Position numbers and translations under genes: made by a program. Below the pieces are notes generated by a model, which did not search any database, was not told the DNA's origin, and worked only from the letters and a program-made list of their open reading frames with translations. A stretch of 64,000 bases of DNA from Amphiduros pacificus (Eukaryota; Annelida; Polychaeta; Phyllodocida; Hesionidae): positions 13,076,001-13,140,000 of the forward strand of contig OX439002.1 in NCBI GenBank assembly GCA_949316495.1, in the 5' to 3' direction. Shown one piece after another: positions 32,651 through 45,104 of this stretch. Every line of letters starts with the position of its first letter. The stretch's first letter is position 1.

Positions 32651-35600
32651 ATAAAGTCCTGATCACCAAGTGCAACCCCTTTCCTGACCAATCACGAAAG
32701 GACATTCTGAGAAAGGGTTAAAACTATGAGGTTCAACCAGTTCTCCAGGGCGTATTCAATTATGTTTTTGTGTAATATGATTATGTCTTTGTGTACTTTT
32801 TATGTAAGTATGTCGGCCAACCATCTAGGGCCTGGGTTATATAAGAGGTCCTCCCTGGTTGACCGGTGGGCTAGCTTGGAACGACACTGTATGATGATGA
32901 TCATCATCATCATGAATAAAATTTACGACCTGAACGGCACCGGCTTGAAAAATGATTTTTCCCGTGACAATATTTATCCATTGTAAATGAATAAAAGGGG
33001 TTTTAAAAATGTATATTTGCTCAGAGAAAAACAATGTCTATATATGTTTTGTAAGTATCATTTCTTGGGGGTAAGAGATGAGGTGTGGTAGTGTAACCAT
33101 AAATATCAACAGATGCCAACTGCGTATTTGCGCAGGGCCCCTAATGGAAAAATTTGCGCAGGGCCCCTAATGGAAAAATGACATTTATAGTGCAGTAATC
33201 ATTGTTTGAAATGTGAGTTTAGTGGAAAGAGTATGTGACTCCAGATTATCTAGTCAACAAATATTGTATATAAGTCCCAGAATAGTCAAACTTGACATTT
33301 GTAATTGACTTGTCATGTCACGTTGGAGACAATGGCGTAGTCCTTGAATACACCTCGCCGTGCATGGCGAAAAAAGTCACAAATTAATTAAACGAAACGG
33401 AAGTTGATGCACAATTTTAACAATAGATGATGCCGAAATTAACGCAGAGAATGGGATGCAGTAATACAATTGGCACTTCAATTTGAAAAGGAAGCCAATG
33501 ACGGAATGGCGCCTCCAGATTTCAATAAGTAATCGTGGAGATAAGACTTGTCCCCTTTGGAAACCCTCTGCTGACAATAAACCAACCTGAATAAGAGAAG
33601 TTAGGGCGGCCAGTTATTATCAGCTATCAGGACATAATGAAGTAGATTGTGCCCGGACATTTCCCACTCTCCAGCTCATCGTGACTCGAATATCTCCGAC
33701 TACTGCGGCTTCCAAGGCAGACAAAGGAGCTGATAATTTGTCGTCGGCCATTACGATTGACGGGTCCAGTTCATCTCCCTTTTTGCCCTCAATGTGTAAT
33801 GAACAATTAACTCACAACATTACTCTGAGCCAAACTTTAAACTTGATTTGTCGCCAATTCTATCTTCCAAATCACTCCTTTTTTATGACTATATATATTA
33901 TAATTATTACAATTATTTATTTAAACAAATATAGATAAAAAATATACTCCCAGCATTATTACTATACTATTTCACACGTGTCTTTTTCTCGTGCACATCG
34001 CATTTGTTACAGAATGTGGCAAGTACTTTTATTTAATTTGTAGATATCTGATAGCATAATGAGGCAATGATTCCATTACTAAGGCTGAGTAAAGTATGCT
34101 AAGTATTTAGAAGCATTATATATTACCAGCTAGTTGATTACATCTTATAATCACTACTTCTTTTACAGAAAACAGAATGTCGGTTTTTACCATGTCAGTT
34201 ACCTGCTTTTTCAAACCATCTTCGAAAGTTGCTTCTCAGATGAAGAGAAATGTAGAAAGAGCAATTTACAAACTTCACTTGAAATGTTGACACCTACTTA
34301 GTGGTTGTTTGGTAACTTTATCTTCTTCCTTAACAATTTTATTATCGATTCTTCTCCGGCATCTCCAAGGCAACCGATTCAAAAATGTTACTATCGGTAC
34401 TTACTTATGTCACCATGTCTTGGTTACCTGTTCTTGAATATGTCACAATACATAATTGATGTTTTTTTTTAATTATCATTTTTTTCCACAAGGTAAAAAG
34501 AAGTTGAAAGCAATTATTGTTAAGAATATTCCAGCAATGGGCAACATGTACCGCTCAGATTTAAGACAGGAATTTGATTCGCTGATGATTGATGATGTAT
34601 ATTTGCTGGCATTAAGCGCCGAGGGACTGTGTTACACCACGCCATCACTAGAAATGGCAGACATAGGGATATAACTTTTTTACTACTCAATATACATCTA
34701 CAAATGATATGTGATCGAATGTCAACCTTCTTAGGCTATTTTGATCAAATATTGCCAGTGACCTTGAAGTGACCTTTCAATGACCTTGAAAATAGAAAGC
34801 CTATTTCCACGAAATTATCTACATGTTTTATTATCCTATCATCTACATCATTCAAATACGAGCTCGTAGAGTCCTTATTCATCAAAATCTGTTCATAATT
34901 AACAATTTGAGAGCAATTTATAGTTTTGGGGTCAATCTGTAAGGGAAAACAGAGGAACATACTATAATACTGTAAGTTTTTTTAAAATAATATAAAAATG
35001 CCAGCTTATTGGGGGTTAGTTTATGAAAATATATAGAATACTACACAGATAAACACATTAATACTAAAAAGAAATTGAAAAAAAAAAGTCTGTCAACTTC
35101 AAGATTTATTACGAAGCTAAAATTATTAAAAATAGCTTAAATCGGTAGGGTTACAAAAGTGACAAATTGACGGACTTTAATTTCACCTCACATTTATTTT
35201 TGGTATTTTAGATAAATTGAATATTAATCTAATTTCAGAAAATAATCAGCAATAAGTTGCTCTTATCATAATAATACCTAAAAAAGAAGAAATATTCCCT
35301 GAAAAATATGAGAAAATTAGTAATGAATAGAAATGATTTTAAAAAAATATAATAAAAAATATATTGAATGTAGAGCCAATTGGGTTATAACATTTTGATA
35401 ATTTTTGAAAAAAATGGCATTCTTTGTGGTTGATTTGGTCAATGGAAGTAGAAATCGGCCAATATTAAATGTCACTGAAAGTGCTCTGCAGGGTGCTTTC
35501 TGGACGTCCGCTCCTCCCACTGCTATAAACCCGTTACATGTGCTATGTCACTCATTCTCCCTGATGCGTTACACCACTGCGTTACACCACGGTAGGTCAG

Positions 35601-36134
35601 TCCTGTAGGAAATGGGGGACAAACAGGCGCATTCTGCTCTATATCATCAGATTCCATTGATATACTGATACACATGAATCTTTGTATCACTCAAATCGCA
35701 AATCTGTTAATGCTCGCATTTTCAATCACATATCTATCTTGATGAAGTAGATGATTATGTAATAAAAGCAATGCTTGTCTTCGTCAGATTTGTATTATTT
35801 ATTTAATGTGACTATGCATTTTTCTTCATTGTCACTATGTATTTTCCCTTTATTTCATCATTGTGACTTTGTATTGTGACTATATTTTATGAGAAATACC
35901 TTTATCAACCACACAGAAACTTCATAAGTTGTTTGAATTTTATCACAGAGTTATAAAACCCATATTACATTTTTAGAAAACAACAACAGTCACGCGTGTA
36001 TTTTGAGTTTCTCGCATTTTTTGATGATTTTAATTAAATAATAATTATATCAAGAATAAACTATTTATAGGGTATACAATTTTGTATTTTTGCGATGAGT
36101 TACGCCTGAAGATGTCAATTAAATAATTGGTTTA
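32651..36134. other. Unannotated; small repeats only
   Basis: It holds a perfect 20-bp palindrome at about 32890-32909 ('atgatgatgatcatcatcat') and a tandem pair of a 27-bp unit ('gcgcagggcccctaatgg') at about 33127-33178. It also holds a DR5 AGGTCA triplet at 34759-34786. A short open frame at 34490-34674 is not recognised. Confidence 0.5.
34759..34786 (-). promoter_or_regulatory. Three AGGTCA half-sites, DR5 spacing (minus)
   Basis: TGACCT lies at 34759-34764, 34770-34775 and 34781-34786, each 5 bases apart. The arrangement is the same as at 5533-5560 but on the other strand. Function is untested. Confidence 0.35.
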
Positions 36135-36422
36135 CGGGCCGGGGCGCAATTGGTTAGATCGCATGCTCATAGCAACTATTCCTATGACATAATCCAAATG
36201 TGCCGAGGAATTGTCCAAAGTTAAAATCATATTACAATCTCTCATATGAGCTGAGGACCGTGCCTAAAGGGTTAACCGGTCGTCCTTTTAGGTGGGTTGC
36301 CATGTCAACTACCTTTGATCTGACAATTCAGTGAGGCAGCACATTATCCGCTACAAGCATGTCCCATCATGAAAATGGCTGAAATAATGTTCAAGGTGAT
36401 GTAAACCCCGAACAAACAAATC
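36135..36422 (+). mobile_element. tRNA-derived SINE, diverged
   Basis: 'gggccggggcgcaattggtt' begins the head. The B box is lost, and the body and tail ('ccccgaacaaacaaatc') are recognisable. Confidence 0.8.
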
Positions 36423-38140
36423 AGTCAAATACCACCGGATTTCAGGGGTGACTTTATCATAGCATTATATTTACTCTTCATATTCCAATGAATATTGTAT
36501 TATATTGATTTTAATGGATTAAGTTGCAGAATGGGCCCATAATCCAACAAGAACTAGCTCTGTTGCCTGGTAAGTGAACCTGAGGTCATTGAAAAGGTTT
36601 TAACTTCGAGATGGACCCGTGTGATATGACTTTGATATATGATATATGTTTGCACTGGTGGCAAGATGACAGGCCAGTCAACAGACGATAAGGTGAGTGT
36701 GTGTCCAAATATGGATGACATTATGGAGTTGTTGCAGATTTAAAATTTAGTTAGAGTTTTAATTCTGTAAAACCGCTTGTACAGTTTGAATGTGCCTTGT
36801 GATTGAGTCGGCTACTTCGGAATTGTATGTGAAGCATTAATTGAAAAAAAAAACCTAAATGATGTGACACATCTTGCCGAGGAATTGTCCAACAAAAAGG
36901 GCTATTCAATCGAAATAGTACAATGTTGTATCAGCTTTCATTCCTGTGTCCATAATGTATTTTCCTTAATAAAAAACTAAAGTGAACAAATCAGCAGCAA
37001 TTTTAACAACTTCAATATTTAATCTGGGCTTCAATAAACGTAGATGTTTTTCCCAGATCATATTTTCGCAAATTTGCATTAATGATCTTTTGAACACTAT
37101 TAAGACTAAATCAGGTCAGTTCCCTACATTTTTTAAATACTGGGAATCATAATTTGTAAATCTGTAAAGTAACCAGATTATGGTGATCATAAAAGGTTTT
37201 TTTGTTAATTATAAATTTCAATATTTTGAAAAATGTCTATGAAAGTATTTAAATAAAGTAAATTTGACTTTATCTGTACAAAAGTGTTTAATGTAGCCTC
37301 TGTCTACTCTGTTAATCGACCTTCGATTAGCATTGGTTTCAAGTATTTAAGATCCATTGTATTCTGGAGAGCCGGGTCGATAATATATTGACCTCTCCAA
37401 CGACATTCTCTCCATATCACTGGCTTGTGCTAAAAGCAATCCATTTTAGATCCTTATGTATTGAGATGTCTAAGTCGATGGATCGAGTCAATATTGACTG
37501 TAAACTCGTAAACTCGTAAAAAGATATTGTCGTCTTATCTTTACTTCCTGGCAAGACTAAACCTATTCTCTTCTCATTAATATATTGAGTATAGGTTAAA
37601 TTATTGTATGATAATGAATATATAACTTGGAATATGGTATTTCTACCTGTCATGCTGGTATTTCTTATATTCATATAATGTGAATTACATTTATTAGATT
37701 TTATAGGAATATAGCTCAAATATATTCTCTCATTGTAAAAACATCATTTTGAACATATTGTTATATCTAAAATCTAAACATCTAAACTCACATATATCGT
37801 GTAACACAAGGCTAATAATGATTGTTTTAATACCTCATAAAATAGCACACATTGTATTCATTGTCACAGACATAGTAAAGTACAAAACTCTTTCACCAAC
37901 ATGAAAAAAATATGTAAATATTCAAACTGCATTGGATAAGGGTGGATGTCATGATTTAAAAAAACTCAAACACGACTCGCATGCATGTGCAAAGTGCATC
38001 TAGTTTAATCATGATTGATAACCCGTATTCATCTGATTGGAAACTTTGGAAGTCTCCATAAGATACTTTTTTAGCCATGGAAATCGATTTGAATCATTTC
38101 TGAAAGAAAATAGTAATAGAGAAGAAGTACTACTTAATCT
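36423..38140. other. Unannotated sequence
   Basis: I see no supported gene. The 18-base word 'tgccgaggaattgtccaa' at about 36873-36890 also occurs in the SINE copy at about 36200. Confidence 0.45.
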
Positions 38141-38283
38141 GGCCGAAATAGCTCAATTGGTAGAGTATTCGCCTTGAGATCCAGGGGTTCTAGGTTCGAA
38201 TCCTGGACAGTTACTATCAACCGCTATGAGCAGACATTGTCTGGTATCAGCGGTATATAAATGTCAGCTATACTTTTTTTACT
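38141..38283 (+). mobile_element. tRNA-related SINE of a third type, LINE-like tail
   Basis: An A box ('tagctcaattggtagagta') and B box ('ggttcgaatcctgg') are followed by a short body and 'agcggtatataaatgtc'. The tail resembles the 3' end of the neighbouring LINE ('agcactatataaatatt'), which suggests that the SINE borrows that LINE's machinery. The acceptor stem cannot pair, so it is not a functional tRNA gene. Confidence 0.65.
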
Positions 38284-38483
38284 TTTTACAACAGGTAAAT
38301 TTCCATTAAAATCGAATTAAGTCTGTAATCTATTGAATTTCAATGTAAAAAAAGGTACATTCATTTTGAATTTATATGTTAAAAATGCACTAATTGATCA
38401 TCACGTTCAATATACATTCAATATGGTTGGTTATGATACAGTGATGGTGAGAAGAAACATTGAAAAGCAAATAAAATATTTGA

Positions 38484-39782
38484 AAAGACAAAATTCACAG
38501 AGTTTTAAACACAAACAATTTACTTCAATTTTGTTTTCAGTCTGCTTATAAAGAGTTCCATAGTACTGAGACTGCACTTATAAAGGTTCATAATGACTTT
38601 TTATATGATATTGATAATGATAAGACGGTTTTGCTTGTTTTGCTTGACTTATCGGCGGCTTTTGATACTATTGATCACAATATATTATTATCTCGACTTT
38701 CTGAAAATTGTGGTATAAATGGCTCTGTATTAAACTGGTTTAGATCATATCTATGTAACAGAGTTCAATATGTGACGGTAAACGGTAATTATTCACAAAA
38801 AAAGTCCCTTAAATATGGAGTTCCGCAGGGATCGGTTTTAGGACCGATCCTTTTTACTATCTATATTTCTCCTCTATCTAGAATAATAGGAGAATTTGGT
38901 TTGAATTACCATATCTATGCTGATGATACTCAGTTATACATCTCGATGGACTTAGATGATGATAAAAAAATGGAATTAAATTATAATAAGTTACAAGAAT
39001 GCGCTGGAATGGTTAGAAATTTTTTTCTGGAAAATAAAATGTGTTTAAATGATAACAAAACAGAATTTCTTATTGCTTCAAAATATGGTAGAAATAAGAA
39101 CAAAAAAATGAATAACTTTGATACTATTAAAATTGGGAATGATAAAATAACTAATACTAAAAAGGTGAAAAACTTGGGTGTGATCTTTGACTCTGCAATG
39201 AATTTTAAAAATCATATTAGCAATATCTGTAAAAAGGGTTTCTTTCACCTTAAGAATATTGCTAGGATAAGAAAATCGTTAAATAAATCATCTACTAATA
39301 TGTTAGTATATGCTTTTATTTCCTCAAATATTGATTATTGTAATTCATTACTGATTGGACTTCCAAAAAAAGACATAGAGAAATTACAAAAAATGCAAAA
39401 CGCTGCAGCTAGATTAGTTACTAAAACGAGGAAATTAGAGCATATTACCCCTATTTTAAAAGAATTGCATTGGTTACCTGTTCCAGCACGCATAGAATTT
39501 AAAATTTTACTTCTTACATGGAAAACATTAAATAACATGGCCCCAATATATTTAAAGGACCGCTTAACCAAAAGAATTAATTGCCGAATTCTGAGGTCGA
39601 ATGATAAACTAGAATTAATAATTCCGAAATCGAAAAGTAAATACTATGGAGATAGGGCCTTCAGGTATATTGCACCTTTATTGTGGAATAGACTTCCATC
39701 TGATCTGAGGTTATGTACTGGTTTGAATGTATTTAAAGGTAAACTTAAATGTTTTCTCTTTAAGAAATACTATGAGACTTAA
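38484..39782 (+). CDS. LINE reverse transcriptase, C-terminal 430 residues
   Basis: The frame is open from just after a stop at 38481-38483; the true N-terminus is lost. Motifs in order are QSAYKEFHSTETALIKVHND, LLDLSAAFDTIDHNILLSRL, GVPQGSVLGPILF and the catalytic YADDTQLY. These are followed by KVKNLGVIFD, AYAFISSNIDYCNSLLIGLP, QNAAARLVTKT, LHWLPVPARIEFKILLLTWK and the C-terminal YYGDRAFRYIAPLLWNRLP. This is the CR1/L2-like order of the reverse transcriptase and its thumb region, which copies LINE RNA at a nicked target. The frame has no internal stop over about 430 codons, so the copy is fairly young even though it is truncated. Confidence 0.88.
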   Translation, partial: KDKIHRVLNTNNLLQFCFQSAYKEFHSTETALIKVHNDFLYDIDNDKTVLLVLLDLSAAFDTIDHNILLSRLSENCGINGSVLNWFRSYLCNRVQYVTVNGNYSQKKSLKYGVPQGSVLGPILFTIYISPLSRIIGEFGLNYHIYADDTQLYISMDLDDDKKMELNYNKLQECAGMVRNFFLENKMCLNDNKTEFLIASKYGRNKNKKMNNFDTIKIGNDKITNTKKVKNLGVIFDSAMNFKNHISNICKKGFFHLKNIARIRKSLNKSSTNMLVYAFISSNIDYCNSLLIGLPKKDIEKLQKMQNAAARLVTKTRKLEHITPILKELHWLPVPARIEFKILLLTWKTLNNMAPIYLKDRLTKRINCRILRSNDKLELIIPKSKSKYYGDRAFRYIAPLLWNRLPSDLRLCTGLNVFKGKLKCFLFKKYYET

Positions 39783-39857
39783 GGACTTGTGAGCGCTTTG
39801 AACAGGCTTGCCTGATTTAGCACTATATAAATATTTTATTATTATTATTATTTTTAT
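38484..39857 (+). mobile_element. CR1-group LINE, 5'-truncated
   Basis: A long reverse transcriptase frame is followed by a short 3' UTR ('tagcactatataaata') and a (TTA)n-like tail at about 39835-39857. The endonuclease and ORF1 are absent, as expected after incomplete reverse transcription. Confidence 0.85.
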
Positions 39858-41602
39858 TAGTAAAGGTTCCATTATCTATTATAAATATGACCCGAAACAA
39901 ATAAAAGGCTAGACGATTTAATTGCCGCTTGGACTTCATTCACAACAATGTTTTGTTTAACAACCACTTGTTCTATATCCTCCTTATTCAAATATTTGTG
40001 GTGTGAAATACAATTTCTCTCTATGATGAAGTGATTTGCGAGTTACCTCGACATTGGTCCAACAAGCTTGCACACTGATAGATGAATCCAATCACAGGTT
40101 GGTAGAGGCAAGGATTTGTATGGGCAAATTGAACCCAATCCTGCCAATAACTTTACAGTAAATAACACCTATCTTACTTGAGATATCGTTCCCACATTTT
40201 GAACGGCTGTACGAAAAACAAGTTCTCATAATATTACTACTAATACTTTCTAAATGCCATTTAACCAAACCTTAAATATTTGTGGTTTTTCATTATTGTC
40301 TAAACATGCCAAAACGGCAGTGTCATAACTCCAGTTAAATCAAGTGGGCAGCTATGTATTGTTTCAACAAACAGTTATAATCAATTCTTTCAATATCAGG
40401 AATCTTAATATCTGATATATTTGATTTAGCTTTAATTAACTTCTCCATTTAGATATGCTTCAACATTGCAATTTATTTCGTAAATACCAGAATGAATTGA
40501 TTGAATGGATAACGAGGACAATTTTAAATTATAGACAAGATGTAAAAGTAACTGATGAGGAATATATTTGATAAATACCTTACGAAGCCAATACTTATGT
40601 TGAAACTGGGTTTAGAATATGGAAGTTGATATTTTATTTTTAGGAAAATTGCAATATTTTACCACACTTACAGTGATTTATAGGTAAAGAGTGGTGCAAG
40701 ACACCTGCTGTGTCCCGCCTAATGCTGCAGCAGGAAATTGAAGACTGTAAAAGATACTTGTACATGAGATAGTGCCCATAAATGATCGTTATAGCACAGC
40801 TGGGACAAGTCAATTCCTATGCTTTTAAATGTTGTTTTCTCTCTGATTTGGACTGTAGCTATTAACATATAAATGGCATGCATGATCTGAAAAGTAAAAA
40901 GTCAAAGTTCTGAACGACACCAATAGATATTTGGATTAGGCGAGATTTAAACCTTAGAATCTATATTCTAGTTTTGCATAATTTCCCATGATTTATTGCC
41001 ATGTAAAAACAAATTTAGACTTTATAAATGGTGGATGTATTCTCTGGCGATGTTGTTGCTATCACCTTTAGTCTGTAACTCTATATATCGGAGGGGATTT
41101 GTGTACTTCATCCAGAGGCTGTATGTTTGCCTCGATGCGCTTAACACAATGAATATCATAATGATTGCCATCGTGACCTCCGGGTATTCTATCAAGCCTA
41201 GTCAGTTAGTGTCTATTAATCAAAGAATATTCTTTGTTTCGCTGAGAATTTTACATTGTAGCAAATCACGCTGGAAACTAATAACGTATCTTGTCCTCAT
41301 CATGAGTATCAAAGAATCTTGTCCTCAGATGATTTATTTAAGAGAAAATAAAGTATATTCAAAATATATTTAAAACAATCTTTTCTTCGATATGAATGTA
41401 TTGTGAATAAAATTATGCTTTGGTATATTATTTGGAAACTCTCTCACTAAATTATATAGTGATTGAGTGAAACCTCGTCTGATATGAAACGATATAAAAT
41501 ATTGTACATGTTAATACATGTTTTTGGTAATTTATAGTCTCTCACATTGTCAATCACTTATTTATAAAGTAAATATGTTCGTGATCATCATTTGGTGATA
41601 TA
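39858..41602. other. Unannotated sequence
   Basis: The longest open frame (40996-41373) has no recognisable domain or splice support. Confidence 0.45.
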
Positions 41603-42420
41603 TTGATGATCTCTTTCAGCCTAGATCCGAAATCTGCTGATGGAATAAGAAATAGAAGAATGCATAAAAAAAATTTCCTGGAAAGACTGAAATGCTTATC
41701 TGTGGAAAAAAACTCTGATTTAAAAAATAAAAATATTCCTGGAAAAATCACGGTGAGACTCTCTGAGATTCCTAGATCCTGCAAAGTAAAGGATCTGGGA
41801 GTAATCCCAGATCAGGAAATGTCTATGATTCAACAAATTAAGAAAATATGTAAAAATGGCTACTTTCATGGAAAAAAATCTGGCTAAAATAAGAAGCTGT
41901 CTGGATGAGAAGACCACAAATATGCTGGCATATGCATTCATTACTTCTACACTGGATGATGGTAATTCACAACTGGCTGGTATTGAACAACACTGCAGAA
42001 ATTACAAAATGCTGCTGCAAGAGTAGTAGGGAAACTGAAAAAGAATGATCTTATTACCCAAAAACCAATGGATCTGCACTGGTTACCTGTTGAGGCTAGA
42101 ATTGACTTCAAGATAGCCCTGTCAACATGAAAGATACAGAATGGCTTTGCCCCCACATATCTGTCAAAAAAATTAATACCAAAAATTGGGACAAAAACCT
42201 AAGATCAAATGAGAAAAATGAATATATAATTAACAAAACTTCTTCAAAAACATATGGGGACCGGGCCTTTGCTGCATATGCACCCAAAAAATTGGAATGC
42301 CCTGCCCCTTAAAGAAAAGTGTGGTACAATTGATAGCTTTAAAAAACAATTAAAAACTCACTTATATGGAAATCATTACCTTCAAAAGCACCACGAGCAG
42401 ACCTTTCGCAATAGAATTTT
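41603..42420 (+). mobile_element. CR1-group LINE 3' remnant, frameshifted
   Basis: Fragments of the same protein region as 38484-39782 appear in changing frames: KVKDLGVIPDQEMSMIQQI (from about 41788), MLAYAFITSTLDDGN (about 41920), LHWLPVEARIDFKIALST (about 42075) and SFKKQLKTHLYGNHY (about 42330). At least two frame changes and in-frame stops (for example after FKIALST) show a decayed copy. It ends in the (TTA)n tract. Confidence 0.8.
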
Positions 42421-42424
42421 TTTA

Positions 42425-42522
<98 letters not shown>

Positions 42523-42523
42523 G
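42421..42523. repeat. (TTA)n microsatellite at LINE tail
   Basis: About 34 triplets. It probably grew from the LINE's 3' tail. Confidence 0.95.
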
Positions 42524-42654
42524 GATCATTTACAAAAATGTATATTATATTATCATTTAGATGTGCACGTCATCAAAGACATTCCTGTATTAAAAGTTTT
42601 TATAGTTTGTTAAAATATATTTGCTACAAGGTGAGAACATGCTATTCATATATT

Positions 42655-43995
42655 ATAACCTATCTGGTTGAGAAAAAAAGATGAATTTGAGAATAAATGA
42701 TTATAATATAGTTATATGAAAGTCTGTATGAAAGGGAAAAATGGCTTTGAAAATATCACAGTTTCGTATGAAAGTCTGTATGAAACACAAATCTGGTTGT
42801 GAAAAAAGATGAATTTGAGAATACATGATTAAAATATAGTTGTATGAAAGCCTGTATGAAAGGGAAAAATGGCTTTGAAAAAATCATGATGTTGTATGAA
42901 AGAGTGTATGAAAGACAAATCCAGCTTTGAAAAAAGATGAATTTGAGAATAAATGATTATAATATAGTGTAGGATATAGAATACACACCCAGAGACTCTT
43001 GGAAATATATAGACATTCATAGACAATAACGCACGATACTGATGGTTGATGAGTCACCATAACCACCACTCTGTGAGATCACGTGTAAGACGGACGAGCC
43101 GAAGTTAGATACGCAGGCAGGACGAGTCCATCTGATGACGCGTGAGGAAGCCATGTAGGCAAGCCCCTACAGATGACGCGGAGTGGTCCCTTAAAAGAGG
43201 CGCACAACCGTGGATCCGGGGTAGTTAGAAGTTCCTAGTTCAGAAGAGCCCGAGGAAGAGATCAGCGACCACTTGCCACGGAAGATCCACGACTCTCAGT
43301 ATCGTGACTCTATAGACTTGGGTGTTTTGCGTATAGTCAGGGTTTCATAAGTATCATGCAAAGTTGGTAGTTCATATGCCTCGCTCATTGCCATGCCGGC
43401 CTAGCCAGACAAGGAGGAATCACAGCACTGAATAAAGGTAACTATTGCACTGTGTATATCCTGTGTCTGCAGTCCTTATTGCCCATCATCCATATGAGGG
43501 TATAACATGGTAGCTAGGATCCGTGCCCCAACTCACAGCCAGCGAGTTAGCGAGCTATGCTTATGGTACAGTACAGTACAGTACAGTAGAGTAGAACAGG
43601 TTAGAGTATCTATCTATTTGGTAGAGTATTGATCCCCCGTCCACATCCCCCCAACGACGGATACTCACCAATAGTGGGTAACAATAGTTGTATGAAAGTC
43701 TGTATGAAAGGGAAAAATGGCTTTGAAAATATCACAGTTTCGTATGAAAGTCTGTATGAAACACAAATCTGGTTGTGAAAAAAGATGAAATTGAGAATAC
43801 ATGATTAAAATATAGTTGTATGAAAGCCTGTATGAAAGGGAAAAATGGCTTTGAAAAAATCATGATGTTGTATGAAAGAGTGTATGAAAGACAAATCCAG
43901 CTTTGAAAAAAGATGAATTTGAGAATAAATGATTAAAATATAGTTGTATGAAAGTCTGTATGAAAGGGGAAAATAGCTTTGAAAAAATCAGAAAT
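42655..43995. repeat. Tandem repeat with 257-bp higher-order unit
   Basis: A roughly 128-bp unit ('gtatgaaagtctgtatgaaa', 'ggaaaaatggctttgaaaa', 'aaaaagatgaatttgagaat') is arranged as a two-unit block. The block at 42711-42967 and the one at 43688-43944 are almost identical, and partial units lie outside them. An LTR-like element sits between the blocks. Confidence 0.85.
42968..43683 (+). mobile_element. LTR-like insertion (solo LTR type), 716 bp
   Basis: It begins TGTAGG and ends GTAACA (TG...CA ends), has AATAAA at about 43432, and is flanked by ATAG on both sides (42964-42967 and 43684-43687). The tandem repeat closes perfectly if the element and one ATAG are removed. A related end is found at 47471-47645. 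No coding part is present. The intact target duplication indicates a fairly recent event. Family (Ty3 or BEL) and orientation are uncertain. Confidence 0.65.
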
Positions 43996-44116
43996 GTAAA
44001 GACATTTGAAGTGTTCATGTGGAAAACAACTTAGAAAAAAGCACACATGTATGAGAATGTCAGGAGTACACACACACCCATTTTTTTCAGTCTTATATCC
44101 TGACTCAAATGCATTT

Positions 44117-44430
44117 CAGGCCAATGGCACATTTGCTTAGAGCCCCAGCTTATTAGCACCAGTCCATTTATGGTGTTCCAATGGTTGTGGGATAGATCCC
44201 CTGCAGTGCCAAGATTGAATTCATGATATAATTTCACACATGAGTCTAGGCCCGTGCCCAAAGGGTTAACCTGTTGTCCTTGTAAATCTGTGACCGGGTG
44301 GGTTGTCATGTCAAGGACCTGCAACATGACAATTTAGAGAGGCAGCACTATATCCACTACAAGTAGGTCTCATCACGAAATGACTGAAATACTGTTGAAA
44401 GTGATGTAAAACCCCAAACAAACAAACAAA
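44117..44430 (+). mobile_element. tRNA-derived SINE, full length
   Basis: It runs from 'aggccaatggcacatttgc' (eroded A box) to the tail 'ccccaaacaaacaaacaaa', with a well-preserved body. Confidence 0.85.
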
Positions 44431-44829
44431 TATATTACTTGAACTGGACTTGCACTGAAAAGCAGACAAAATAAGTTAGTAAAGTAAGTGATATCTCACC
44501 CTAAGTGTGTATGGGGTATTTATGTATGGGATAAGGTATGGTCACATGATCATTGCTTGTATAATCATCGAGTAAAATGAGACAATTATAAAAATACTGA
44601 ACGAGTGGCCATACCTTATCTGAAGTTCAATGTATTGATATCAGTGCATGAATGTATATTTCATGCCTGTCATATGGTATAATCAATTTCAATTTCTCCA
44701 AATTTCAAAATTATTCTTTTCAACAGTGAACAGACAAAAACATTTATTTTATATCATACTTTGGATAATAAGATATCACTACTGACAATCACATACTGGT
44801 TGGATTAAATTATCATCACAAGCAGTATC
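44431..44829. other. Unannotated sequence
   Basis: No feature is recognised. Confidence 0.45.
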
Positions 44830-44851
44830 AATACTCACTGGGGGGATACTG

Positions 44852-44877
44852 GATTCGGTAACTGCAGTTACCGAATC
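44852..44877. repeat. Perfect 26-bp palindrome in left TIR
   Basis: GATTCGGTAACTG at 44852-44864 is followed directly by CAGTTACCGAATC at 44865-44877. The right TIR has a decayed form at about 46661-46686. It is a plausible transposase binding site. Confidence 0.9.
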
Positions 44878-45059
44878 AAAATGCCAGACCCTGCACCAGG
44901 TGAGAAATCTCAGCACCTTGTTTTGAGGGGTATATTGCATATTGTGCCACTGTTCTGTGTTCCTTGTTAGAGATAAAAGCAATATAATAATATCTCATGC
45001 AACAGGTAGTCAGGGCAATGGCTTAAATTTCTGATTTGGGCCATGTTGTTTTGTCTTGA

Positions 45060-45104
45060 GATTCGGTAACTATGATCAGTGTATGTCTAAAGATTCAGTA
45101 ACTG
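45060..45104 (+). repeat. Left subterminal motif copies
   Basis: GATTCGGTAACT lies at 45060-45071 and GATTCAGTAACTG at 45092-45104, in the same orientation as in the left TIR. Confidence 0.75.

Noticed and set aside
34456-34674. 72-codon frame with ordered-looking text (KNIPAMGNMYRSDLRQEF)
   Set aside because: No recognised family and no convincing pair of splice sites; kept only as a note.
40996-41373. 125-codon frame with hydrophobic segments
   Set aside because: Hydrophobic runs are expected from AT-rich sequence, and no signal peptide or family pattern is convincing.
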